The position numbers were made by a program, and so were the translations under genes. A stretch of 64,000 bases of DNA from Suilimivivens sp963638365 (lineage in GTDB: Bacteria > Bacillota > Clostridia > Lachnospirales > Lachnospiraceae), in contig CAVHRK010000037.1 of NCBI GenBank assembly GCA_963638365.1, positions 1 through 64,000 of the forward strand. Direction: 5' to 3'. The notes under the pieces were generated by a model. It worked only from the letters and a program-made list of their open reading frames with translations. It did not search any database and was not told the origin of the DNA. How positions within the stretch are numbered: position 1 is the stretch's first letter; every line of letters begins with the position of its first letter. Below, piece after piece: positions 1 to 7,183 of this stretch.

Positions 1-52
1 GTACGCACGGTGGTGTGAGAGGACGGCGGTTAATCACCGCCTCCTACTCGAT
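1..52 (+). other. 3' end of a group II intron (domain V 3' strand and domain VI)
   Basis: The first bases carry the 3' strand of a group II intron domain V (CGCACGGTGGTGTGAGAGG) followed by a domain VI hairpin (ACGGCGG / CCGCC) that ends in CTCCTACTCGAT, the usual 3' end of bacterial group II introns (AY terminal dinucleotide). The 5' part of the ribozyme and any reverse transcriptase/maturase gene lie outside the window. The boundary at about 52 is inferred from the consensus end. The intron is on the plus strand, opposite to the next gene. Confidence 0.75.
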
Positions 53-56
53 TGTT

Positions 57-212
57 CTAAACTATTTCGGAAAGGTTATTTAGGTAGGACGCAAACGCAT
101 CAACGAGCCATCCGGGCTCGATTGCTGCTGGATTGAACATCCGTGTCCAATCCTTGCTGATTGTGTACGAAATAGCAGAACTTCTAGGATCCTGCGTCAG
201 GCACAAGGCCAT
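57..212 (-). pseudogene. Possible small ORF or gene remnant next to the group II intron
   Basis: A 51-codon reading frame (starting MALCLTQDPR, ending YLNNLSEIV) is open on the minus strand and stops five bases from the inferred intron end. Its amino-acid composition is protein-like (SKDWTRMFNPAAIEPGW), but there is no Shine-Dalgarno sequence before the ATG and no family that I recognise. It may be the tail of a gene whose front was lost. The same stretch also holds short hairpins (CGAGCC/GGGCTCG near 102-118 and GGATTG/CAATCC near 131-154), so a structured RNA is an alternative. The rest of 53-289 shows nothing else. Confidence 0.25.
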
Positions 213-289
213 AGTATGTTTGCACTTTATTCCAATTTATAAAAATAAATATTTTTCATATGAAGACAATAACTATAGTATATTCAAGT

Positions 290-748
290 CTACTTGAATA
301 CGACAGGTTCATCAATGTACTCAGTTTTTATGACGAGATATGGATAGGAAGCGGTGTCGTTGACCGGAGTTTCATTGTCGGGGGAAGGGCCGAGGAGCGT
401 GGTGTCAAAGTAAATGGCATTTTCCGTGAGATAGAGGTCATTTACGGTGATACCGAAGCCGCCGGTAGGCTGCTCGCCGTAGCCGATTCCAATGTAGAGG
501 AAGCCATTGTCGGAATAAGTGATTTTGAAGGGATTGGGATGCTTTTCCTGAATGACCTTCTGCATTTCCTCCGGAATGGCATCTTCGGACAGAACGGTGA
601 ATTCCAGATTTTTGATCCGGGCAAGGGAATCCTTCTGGTGCTTGCCTGCACAGGCGGTCATAAACAAAAGGACAAGCAGGCAGAGTACGGAAAGAAGCCT
701 CGGAAGCATTTTATTTGTAAAGGAATGGAATAGGATTAAGTTTTTCAT
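290..748 (-). CDS. PrcB-like lipoprotein (protease complex subunit PrcB family)
   Basis: A 152-residue exported lipoprotein. The N-terminus has a hydrophobic signal peptide (residues 15-30) ending in the lipobox LFMTAC, with the lipidated Cys near residue 33. The remainder resembles the PrcB C-terminal domain: the segment with GGFGITVNDLYLTENAIYF and a final beta-strand YPYLVIKT is typical. In Treponema, PrcB is part of the dentilisin protease complex; in clostridia the role is unknown, so function here is open. The start has a GAGG six bases upstream. The gene stands alone, opposite to pyrC, with the pyrC promoter region between them. Confidence 0.75.
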   Translation of the reverse strand: MKNLILFHSFTNKMLPRLLSVLCLLVLLFMTACAGKHQKDSLARIKNLEFTVLSEDAIPEEMQKVIQEKHPNPFKITYSDNGFLYIGIGYGEQPTGGFGITVNDLYLTENAIYFDTTLLGPSPDNETPVNDTASYPYLVIKTEYIDEPVVFK

Positions 749-809
749 GGAAAACCTCGAAATTAATATTAAGGAATTGGTTTATTTTATGTTTCGAAAT
801 CTCATGTTA

Positions 810-818
810 TGATATAAT
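810..818 (+). promoter_or_regulatory. Extended -10 promoter for the pyr cluster
   Basis: TGATATAAT is an extended -10 element (TG one base before TATAAT) 39 bases before the pyrC start. No good -35 is visible, as is common with extended -10 promoters. No PyrR-type anti-terminator fold was recognised in the short leader. Confidence 0.5.
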
Positions 819-856
819 GTAGTGAACGTAAAAGAGAAATGATAGAGAGGTATTAC

Positions 857-2182
857 ATGCTGATAATTAAGAATGGTAAGATCATAGATCCCATAGGAGA
901 TGCGGTATATCCGGCCGATCTGTATGTTAAGGATGGCGTGATTGCAAAGATGGTAAGAAGGATTGAGAACACTTCGGATGTGGATTGCAGTTACGAGGAG
1001 AAAGAAAAGGGATGCAGTGATGTGGAGGAAGAAAGCGGATCCGCAGTCTTGGATGCAAAAGGAATGTTGATTGCACCGGGGCTTGCGGATACGCATGTGC
1101 ATTTCCGGGATCCGGGATTTACATATAAAGAAGATATTCTGTCGGGAGCGGAGGCTGCAAAGAAGGGCGGTTATACGCAGATTGTGCTGATGGCGAATAC
1201 GAAGCCATGTGTGGATCAAGTGGAAACTTTGCAATATGTTCTTCAAAAGGGAGCACAGACCGGAATCCATATTCACAGTTGTGCGAATGTAACTATGGGA
1301 ATGGCTGGAAAAGAACTTGTAGACATGGAACAGTTAAGTGAGGCAGGTGCGGTCGGATTCACGGACGATGGAGTTCCGATTCTGTCGGAAGAGATGGTGA
1401 CAAAGGCGATGGAGCAGGCGGCTTTGTGCCATAAGCCGATCAGTTTCCATGAGGAGGATCCGAAATATATTCAGAATAATGGAGTGAATGCCGGTAAGGC
1501 AGCAGCTTTTTATGGAATTGGGGGATCAAAGCGGGATGCGGAGATAACCATGATTGAGCGGGATATCCGGCTGGCGCTTCAGACGGGAGCAACGGTGGTG
1601 ATCCAGCATATCAGCACGAAAGAGGGAGTGGAACTTGTCAGGAAGGGCAAGGCTGCAGGAGCAGATGTCCATGCGGAGGCAACCCCGCATCACTTTACCT
1701 TGACGGAGGATGCAGTTATTGCCAAGGGAACGCTTGCAAAAATGAATCCACCGCTTCGTGAGGAGGAGGACCGGCAGGCGATTCTTGCAGGACTGCAGGA
1801 TGGTACGATTGATCTGATTGCAACCGATCATGCACCGCACAGCAAGGAAGAAAAGGAAAAGCCGATTACCGAAGCCCCCAGTGGAATTATTGGTCTGGAA
1901 ACAGCACTGTCTTTGGGAATCCGGGAACTGGTACAGAAGGGAAAGCTTACCTATCCGCAGTTGATACAGAGAATGAGTACGGCACCCTGTGCCTTGTATG
2001 GCTTACAGGGAGGAACGTTGGAAGAAGGAAAAGCAGCAGATCTGGTGATTTTTGATCCGGAAGAGGTCTGGAAGGTTCAGGATTTTGCGTCGAAGTCTGC
2101 GAATTCTCCTTTTATCGGAGAAGAGCTTCCGGGGGTGGTACATGCGACCATCTGTGGCGGGCAGATCGTGTATCGGAAGTAA
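857..2182 (+). CDS. pyrC: Dihydroorotase (PyrC, type I)
   Basis: Cyclises carbamoyl-aspartate to dihydroorotate in pyrimidine synthesis; a zinc amidohydrolase of 441 residues. Metal-site and substrate motifs are in order: DTHVHFRDPG (about residue 80), SFHEEDP, IQHIST, EATPHHFTL and ATDHAPH (catalytic Asp). I place the start at 857, where AGAGAGG stands six bases upstream, rather than at the ATG at 839. Oddity: between the N-terminal strands and the metal motif (about residues 37-62) is an acidic, Ser/Cys-containing insertion (SDVDCSYEEKEKGCSDVEEE) where most homologues have a short turn. pyrK and pyrD follow; a folded repeat lies between pyrC and pyrK. Confidence 0.95.
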   Translation: MLIIKNGKIIDPIGDAVYPADLYVKDGVIAKMVRRIENTSDVDCSYEEKEKGCSDVEEESGSAVLDAKGMLIAPGLADTHVHFRDPGFTYKEDILSGAEAAKKGGYTQIVLMANTKPCVDQVETLQYVLQKGAQTGIHIHSCANVTMGMAGKELVDMEQLSEAGAVGFTDDGVPILSEEMVTKAMEQAALCHKPISFHEEDPKYIQNNGVNAGKAAAFYGIGGSKRDAEITMIERDIRLALQTGATVVIQHISTKEGVELVRKGKAAGADVHAEATPHHFTLTEDAVIAKGTLAKMNPPLREEEDRQAILAGLQDGTIDLIATDHAPHSKEEKEKPITEAPSGIIGLETALSLGIRELVQKGKLTYPQLIQRMSTAPCALYGLQGGTLEEGKAADLVIFDPEEVWKVQDFASKSANSPFIGEELPGVVHATICGGQIVYRK

Positions 2183-2185
2183 TTA

Positions 2186-2242
2186 CATGAGTAAACTATT
2201 TTGTAAAGCAGTAGTTTTACGAATGGAGATCTAAATAGTTAC
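2186..2242 (+). repeat. Short folded intergenic repeat (family member A)
   Basis: Begins just after the pyrC stop. It ends in CGAATGGAGATCTAAATAGTTAC, almost the same as the right end of the larger element at 47856-48009 (CGAATGGAGTTCTGAATAGTTAC), and both contain CATGAG further left. GTAAACTATTT near 2190 and AAATAGTTAC at the right end form an imperfect outer stem. It looks like an internally deleted member of the same dispersed family. Confidence 0.5.
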
Positions 2243-2321
2243 TATTTATTATGAAAGAAATCATGGAAAGGAAAGATTCCATGAATGATCCGGTACGGAG
2301 TTCATGGAATGAAAAGCAATT

Positions 2322-3122
2322 ATGAGTAAAAAAGCAAAACAAACAGCGATTGTGCTTTCTCAGCAGAAGCTGGCAGAGGGAATTTATGATCTGTGGCTTG
2401 CAACGGAGCTTGCGAAGGAAGCAGGTGCCGGTCAGTTTATCGGAGTTTATCCGAAAAATGCCGCAACCCTTCTTCCGCGTCCGATCAGTATTTGTGAGGT
2501 TAATGAGGACAAGACGGCACTGCGCCTGGTATACCGGGTTGCAGGAAAGGGCACGAAGGAGTTTTCTTCTTTCGAAAAAGGAGATACGGTAGAGATTCTT
2601 GGTATCCTTGGAAATGGATATAAGGTAACGGAGCTTCTTGCAAAGAACCCGGAATTTACGGAGATCACCCTGTATGGTGGAGGAATCGGGATTCCGCCGA
2701 TGCTGCAGCTTGCCAAGGAGCTTGCGGAAGCGGGAAAGAAGCCGTCTGTTTTTATCGGATACCGTGACAGTAATCTGTTCCTAAAAGAGGATTTTGAAAA
2801 ATACAGCACGGTTTATGTGGCAACCGAGGATGGAAGCGTAGGAACCAGGGGCAATGTCCTCACGGCATTAAAGGAAACCGGCGTGCAGCCATCCGTGATG
2901 ATGGCATGTGGTCCGATGATGATGCTCCGGGCCATCAAGCAGGAAGCTGCAGAGAGAGCAATTCCGGCATATATTTCGTTGGAAGAGCATATGGCTTGTG
3001 GAATCGGAGCCTGTCTTGGATGTGTATGCAAGACAACGAAGAAAGACGAGCATTCACAGGTTCATAATGCAAGAATCTGTACGGAGGGACCTGTATTTCT
3101 GGCTGAGGAGGTTGAAATCTAA
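2322..3122 (+). CDS. pyrK: Dihydroorotate dehydrogenase B, electron transfer subunit (PyrK)
   Basis: FAD and [2Fe-2S] subunit that passes electrons from PyrD to NAD+. 266 residues, usual length. An FAD-binding beta-barrel with RPISICEV is followed by the NAD-binding loop GGGIGIPPM and a C-terminal iron-sulfur site with Cys in MACGIGACLGCVCK and RICTEG. The ribosome binding site is weak (GGAATG, nine bases upstream). The stop codon abuts the pyrD ATG with no gap, so the two subunits should be made in step. Confidence 0.95.
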   Translation: MSKKAKQTAIVLSQQKLAEGIYDLWLATELAKEAGAGQFIGVYPKNAATLLPRPISICEVNEDKTALRLVYRVAGKGTKEFSSFEKGDTVEILGILGNGYKVTELLAKNPEFTEITLYGGGIGIPPMLQLAKELAEAGKKPSVFIGYRDSNLFLKEDFEKYSTVYVATEDGSVGTRGNVLTALKETGVQPSVMMACGPMMMLRAIKQEAAERAIPAYISLEEHMACGIGACLGCVCKTTKKDEHSQVHNARICTEGPVFLAEEVEI

Positions 3123-4025
3123 ATGAACACAAGTGTAACAATCGCAGGAGTAACCTTTAAGAATCCGGTGATGACGGCATCGGGAACGTTTGGCTCCGGT
3201 ATGGAATATGGGGATTTCGTAGATCTGAACCGTCTGGGAGCCGTTGTGACGAAGGGCGTTGCCAATGTACCGTGGCCGGGCAATCCGACGCCTCGTGTGA
3301 CGGAGGTTTACGGTGGGATGCTGAATGCCATCGGGTTACAGAACCCGGGAATTGATGTGTTTTTAAAGCGGGATATTCCCTTTTTACAGCAGTATGACAC
3401 GAAGATTATCGTGAATGTCTGTGGAAAAACCGTGGAAGATTATCTGGAAGTTGTGGAAAAGTTGAATGACAGTGCGGCAGACATGCTGGAGATTAATGTG
3501 TCCTGTCCGAATGTCAAGGAGGGGGCCATTGCCTTTGGACAGAAGGCAGACTGCCTGTTTGATATTACTTCAAAGATTAAAAATGTGGCAAAGAAGCCCA
3601 TTATTATGAAGTTAAGTCCGAATGTGACGGATATTACCGAGATGGCAAAGGCAGCAGAGGCAGCAGGTGCAGATGCCATTTCCCTGATTAATACAATCAC
3701 AGGCATGAAGATCGACATTCATAGAAGAACCTTTGCATTGGCGAACAAGACAGGCGGTATGTCCGGTCCTGCAATCAAGCCGGTTGCGGTTCGTATGGTT
3801 TATCAGGCTTCCCATGCAGTCAAAATCCCGGTGATTGGTATGGGCGGCATTGCGACAGCCGAGGATGCGATCGAGTTCCTGCTTGCCGGAGCGACAGCCG
3901 TTTCCGTCGGAGCTGTCAACTTTATGAATCCGTATGCAACCGTTGAGATTGTGGAAGGAATCGAACAATATATGACCAAGTATGGCGTAGAAGATATTCA
4001 GGAACTCATTGGTGCGGTGAATTGA
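3123..4025 (+). CDS. pyrD: Dihydroorotate dehydrogenase B, catalytic subunit (PyrD)
   Basis: Class 1B enzyme oxidising dihydroorotate to orotate with FMN, paired with PyrK. 300 residues, a TIM barrel. The N-terminal GVTFKNPVMTASGTFGSG, the active-site loop with the catalytic Cys (INVSCPNVKEG), KLSPNVTDI and the FMN phosphate motif IGMGGIATAEDA are all visible. It starts immediately after the pyrK stop. The pyrimidine cluster stops here; carAB, pyrB, pyrF and pyrE are not in the window. Confidence 0.97.
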   Translation: MNTSVTIAGVTFKNPVMTASGTFGSGMEYGDFVDLNRLGAVVTKGVANVPWPGNPTPRVTEVYGGMLNAIGLQNPGIDVFLKRDIPFLQQYDTKIIVNVCGKTVEDYLEVVEKLNDSAADMLEINVSCPNVKEGAIAFGQKADCLFDITSKIKNVAKKPIIMKLSPNVTDITEMAKAAEAAGADAISLINTITGMKIDIHRRTFALANKTGGMSGPAIKPVAVRMVYQASHAVKIPVIGMGGIATAEDAIEFLLAGATAVSVGAVNFMNPYATVEIVEGIEQYMTKYGVEDIQELIGAVN

Positions 4026-4094
4026 GAGACTTTCAAGGATTAGAACAGACATATTGACACAATTTGCAGGCTCTTGAATAGTTACGAATTTTGT

Positions 4095-4123
4095 GAATAA
4101 ACAACCCTCCGTAGGAATACAAT
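4095..4123 (+). promoter_or_regulatory. Sigma-E-like sporulation promoter for sipL
   Basis: GAATAAA at 4095-4101, 14 bases, then AATACAAT at 4116-4123. This fits the mother-cell sigma-E consensus (KMATATW, N14-15, CATACAMT) at 6 of 7 and 7 of 8 positions with exact spacing. Transcription would begin near 4130, about 24 bases before the sipL ATG. Known biology agrees: spore coat morphogenesis genes are sigma-E dependent. Confidence 0.6.
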
Positions 4124-4146
4124 GTGAATAAGTAAACCTACGGAGG
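4106..4146 (+). promoter_or_regulatory. Perfect inverted repeat covering the sipL Shine-Dalgarno
   Basis: CCTCCGTAGG (4106-4115) and CCTACGGAGG (4137-4146) are perfect 10-bp complements around a 21-base loop. The right arm contains the sipL GGAGG. The left arm fills the spacer of the putative sigma-E promoter, so it would be absent from an mRNA starting near 4130 but present in read-through RNA from pyrD. It has no U run and is not a normal terminator. Confidence 0.8.
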
Positions 4147-4153
4147 TATTTTT

Positions 4154-5710
4154 ATGGAGCTTCAAAAGCGTTCCTTACATATGGAGGGTCCAAGGCTTCA
4201 TGCGTCGAAGCAGGTTGTGCTGGAAGACAATGTGATCATTCCGGACACCAATAAAGATGCGGATAAACTTCTTTTGGATAGAGGAAAAATTACGATAGAG
4301 GAGGTCAATTCTTTTGAAGATGCAGTAACTGTTAAGGGAAAACTGCATTTCCGGGTATTGTATCTGACAGAAGGGAACCGGGACGGAATTCCGGTTTCGC
4401 AGATGGAGGGCAGCATTCCATTTGAAGAAAAGCTGCAGATGGAAGGACTTCGGGCAGGAGAGCATGTACATGTAAAGGCGGTTTTGGAAGAACTTGGAAT
4501 CTCACTGATTAATTCGAGAAAGCTCAGTGTGCGTGCGATTATTGTTTTTCATGCAACGCGTGAAGAAATGATGGAAGAGGACATTCCGGTTGCGTTATCC
4601 GGTGAGGAACAGGTGGAATACCGGCAAAGATCGGTGGAAATGGCAACGCTTGCGATGAAGAATCAGGATATTTTCCCGATTAAGGAAGAAATTGAAATTC
4701 CGGGAAGCTTTCCGAATATCAGAAGCCTGGTATATTGGGATGCAGAGCCTGTGAATCTGGATTTCCGGATTCTGGATGATAAAATTGCGGTGCAGGGAGA
4801 ACTGAAGGTGTTCTGCATGTATGCAGGAGACGGAGAAAAGGAGGAACTTTATCATTACGAGACGGCCGTGCCTTTTTCCGGAAGTGTGGAGTGTCCTGGC
4901 TGCCGCGAGGGAATGATTCCGGTGATCGAATATGAAGTGGAAAACTGTGAGCTGTCCATCCGACCGGATTATGACGGTGAAGAGAGGATTCTTTTTGCAG
5001 ATCTGGGAATCCGGATATTCTATTGCATTTACGAGGAAGAAAATGTGGAGATGATCGGAGATGTATATGGGGTATCCAATGAGGTAGAGGAAAGCAGTAG
5101 GCCCATTACGTTCCGAAGACTCTTAACGAGAGCAAATGGAAAATGCAAGGTGTCTGAACATTTTAAGGCAGGTCAGGAAGGCGCCAGCATTTACCGGGTG
5201 ATTCATACCGCTGGAGATCTGATCTTAGAAGAGCAGGAAGAAACGGAGAACGGAATTCGGTTGAGTGGTCAGATCCAGCTGCGGATTCTGTATGAAGACA
5301 GTAACGAGGATAAGCGGTTTGGAGTGATCCGCGGCGAAGTCCCGTTTGAGTATCTTTTAGAGGCAGAAGGAATGATGCCGGGAACGATCAGCTTTGTGCA
5401 GCCACAGATGGAGCAGATTGCCGTATCGGTGATCGATACGGACGAAGTGGATGTAAAATGTGTGATTTTATTCCGCGGGGATCTTTTTGCAACCTGGGAG
5501 GAACAGGTGGCAGAGCAGATTACGCTTTCTCCACTGGATTTGGAGAAGCAGTCGGCGCTTCCGGGAATCGCCGTATACCGGATGAAGGACGGGGAGAGTC
5601 TATGGGATATCGGAAAGCGGTATTATGTTCCGATCGAAACCCTGATGCAGACGAATAATCTGACCTCACAGGAGGTCCGCCCAGGGGAGAAAATATTGAT
5701 TGTGAAGTAA
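4154..5710 (+). CDS. sipL: SipL-like spore coat protein (DUF3794/SPOCS domains plus LysM)
   Basis: 518 residues. Repeated SPOCS (DUF3794) beta-domains occupy the first 440 or so residues; the first carries VILEDNVIIPDTNKDA-like sequence and the last CVILFRGDLFA. A C-terminal LysM lies at about 471-517 (YRMKDGESLWDIGKRYYV, ending VRPGEKILIVK). In Clostridioides difficile SipL binds the coat ATPase SpoIVA through its LysM and is needed to anchor the coat on the forespore; that is the expected role. No signal peptide, fitting a mother-cell cytoplasmic protein. GGAGG is seven bases before the ATG and inside an inverted repeat. Confidence 0.88.
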   Translation: MELQKRSLHMEGPRLHASKQVVLEDNVIIPDTNKDADKLLLDRGKITIEEVNSFEDAVTVKGKLHFRVLYLTEGNRDGIPVSQMEGSIPFEEKLQMEGLRAGEHVHVKAVLEELGISLINSRKLSVRAIIVFHATREEMMEEDIPVALSGEEQVEYRQRSVEMATLAMKNQDIFPIKEEIEIPGSFPNIRSLVYWDAEPVNLDFRILDDKIAVQGELKVFCMYAGDGEKEELYHYETAVPFSGSVECPGCREGMIPVIEYEVENCELSIRPDYDGEERILFADLGIRIFYCIYEEENVEMIGDVYGVSNEVEESSRPITFRRLLTRANGKCKVSEHFKAGQEGASIYRVIHTAGDLILEEQEETENGIRLSGQIQLRILYEDSNEDKRFGVIRGEVPFEYLLEAEGMMPGTISFVQPQMEQIAVSVIDTDEVDVKCVILFRGDLFATWEEQVAEQITLSPLDLEKQSALPGIAVYRMKDGESLWDIGKRYYVPIETLMQTNNLTSQEVRPGEKILIVK

Positions 5711-5736
5711 AGAATATGAAATTAGTAAAGTAAAAT

Positions 5737-5796
5737 AAAAGAAACCGGACTTTCATTTTTAGATAAATTTCGAAGATGAAAGTAGCGGTTTCTTTT
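5737..5796. terminator. Bidirectional terminator between sipL and the HTH gene
   Basis: AAAAGAAACCG (5737-5747) pairs with CGGTTTCTTTT (5786-5796), with inner arms ACTTTCAT and ATGAAAGT. T-rich tracts follow on both strands, so it can serve both convergent genes. The right arm touches the HTH stop codon. Confidence 0.8.
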
Positions 5797-6016
5797 AATT
5801 TTCTTCCGGATAGGGTTTCTTCTGATTGGTGCGGCCAAGCAGATAATCAACACTTGTATCGTAAAAATCAGCAAGGGTAATCAGAACATGGGTAGGAATG
5901 TCATTTTCTCCGGTTTCATATTTAGAGTAACCCGTCTGAGACATATGCAATAATTTCGCAACCGCAGTCTGAGACAGATCGCGATCTTCTCTTAAGTCTC
6001 GTAATCGTTTATACAT
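5795..6016 (-). CDS. Small XRE-family repressor-like protein (module 1)
   Basis: A 73-residue DNA-binding protein consisting almost only of one Cro/CI-type helix-turn-helix (LSQTAVAKLLHMSQTGYSKYE, residues about 15-35), followed by the usual helix IPTHVLITLADFYDTSVDYLLG. Start chosen at the ATG at 6016; a GTG at 6040 is in frame but would add only eight residues. It is divergent from a lipoprotein gene and the shared region holds two matching palindromes, so it probably represses itself and that gene. The same layout recurs at 56699-57758. Confidence 0.85.
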   Translation of the reverse strand: MYKRLRDLREDRDLSQTAVAKLLHMSQTGYSKYETGENDIPTHVLITLADFYDTSVDYLLGRTNQKKPYPEEN

Positions 6017-6069
6017 ATTACTACCATCCTGTAGATACACTTTTATTCCTTTATGTTATGAAGTATATC

Positions 6070-6111
6070 TAACCTGTTTCAGATTATTGACTTTTAACCT
6101 AAAACAGGTTA
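6070..6111. promoter_or_regulatory. Operator pair in the divergent region of switch module 1
   Basis: AACCTGTTTCAGATT (6071-6085) and AACCTAAAACAGGTT (6096-6110) both fit AACCT-N5-AGRTT, with centres 25 bp apart. TAACCTGTTT and AAACAGGTTA also form a perfect 10-bp inverted repeat (6070-6079, 6102-6111). Likely binding sites of the adjacent XRE protein; this is inference from position and symmetry. Confidence 0.65.
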
Positions 6112-6159
6112 AAGTACAAATAAATAAAGAAACATATAGAAAAGGAAGGTGTATGATTG

Positions 6160-7029
6160 ATGAAAGCAAAACGGATAATGAGTCTATTATGGATTAGTGT
6201 AATGATGGTTACAATGACTGCCTGTGCAAAGACAGATGTAGTGGTAACAAGTTCTTCTGATACTGCGCAGGAAACGGCGACAGTAAAAGAAGCAGATGAA
6301 AATATACAGGAAGTAAAAGAAACAACACAAACACCCATCGCTGAAAAATCTGATGATAAGTCCGAAAAAGAGGAGCCTAAAAAGACCAAGAGTAAATCCT
6401 CTTTGCTTGATCCACAGCTAATATCATTTGAAGAAAATCAATTTTCAAATTATCTGGAAGAAACGGTTCATCCTGAAAATATTGTTACCAGAATCTTCGG
6501 ATTTAATGCTCCGGATGGATATATTACGGAAGATCCGTCAGATGTTTTATTACAATTAGAGAATTTGGGAGAGTCTTCCTATATTGCAGCCTCTGATGAT
6601 GGGAAGGGATATCTTTATATATTTGATTTGAATCGGCCTGCAGATACAATTCGGGAATATCTTAAAAATGATAAATGGCCGGAACTATGTGATTTCAGTA
6701 ATGGGATAAGTTATCCAACGCTGCTTATGAGGGCTTCCGTGAATGATATTGAAAAAGAAGAAACGCTTGATACCATTTATGGCGGCTGTGACATTCTTTT
6801 TGTAGAATTGGAGACGGATGCATATGCTATGGAACTTTTGAAAGCAGAAAATCCAATTTATGTAGAAGCTGCATACTTTTCGCTTAAGACTGCAGTTACA
6901 GATACCAGTCTGGTTACAAAAGATATTGCAATTATGTATCTGTATTCGCCGGAAGATACATCCATTAATACTTATCAGGGATACCTCGAAAAGTTGCTTC
7001 CTGATATGCTTACACCTATAAACGAGTAA
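6160..7029 (+). CDS. Lipoprotein of unknown function, divergent from an XRE repressor
   Basis: 289 residues. The signal peptide ends in the lipobox TMTAC (Cys near residue 21) and is followed by about 60 residues of Ser/Thr/Glu/Lys-rich linker (TSSSDTAQETATVKEADE) and then a folded, acidic C-terminal part with no motif I recognise. The start is the ATG at 6160, ten bases after GGAAGG. It shares its promoter region with the XRE gene and its operator pair. The protein probably sits on the outer face of the membrane. No relation in sequence to the lipoprotein at 57156 could be seen by eye, although gene layout is the same. Confidence 0.75.
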   Translation: MKAKRIMSLLWISVMMVTMTACAKTDVVVTSSSDTAQETATVKEADENIQEVKETTQTPIAEKSDDKSEKEEPKKTKSKSSLLDPQLISFEENQFSNYLEETVHPENIVTRIFGFNAPDGYITEDPSDVLLQLENLGESSYIAASDDGKGYLYIFDLNRPADTIREYLKNDKWPELCDFSNGISYPTLLMRASVNDIEKEETLDTIYGGCDILFVELETDAYAMELLKAENPIYVEAAYFSLKTAVTDTSLVTKDIAIMYLYSPEDTSINTYQGYLEKLLPDMLTPINE

Positions 7030-7099
7030 GGGGTTCTAAGATAAGGATGCAAATTGGAGAAAATATCTACATTTACTCATTATTTTTAGAATCAGGGGT

Positions 7100-7126
7100 T
7101 TACTTTTTGTCCCATCTGGCCGATGA
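7100..7126 (+). promoter_or_regulatory. Possible flagellar sigma (SigD/sigma-28) promoter
   Basis: TTACTTTT (7100-7107), 11 bases, then GCCGATGA (7119-7126), against the sigma-28 consensus TAAAGTTT-N11-GCCGATAA (5 of 8 and 7 of 8). Spacing is exact. It lies 58 bases before the start at 7184. Confidence 0.45.
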
Positions 7127-7183
7127 TGTATATAAGATAGGTATTACTATCGTAACGATTAGGAAACCAGGGAGGGACTTTCA

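Noticed and set aside
782..1276. Long minus-strand reading frame over the start of pyrC
   Set aside because: It lies opposite a clear pyrC coding sequence, has no ribosome binding site, and its translation is rich in His, Ile and Cys as expected for an antisense shadow.
2743..2810. Possible PyrR or other attenuator within the pyr cluster
   Set aside because: No conserved anti-anti-terminator or terminator pair was found between or before the genes; ordinary coding sequence.
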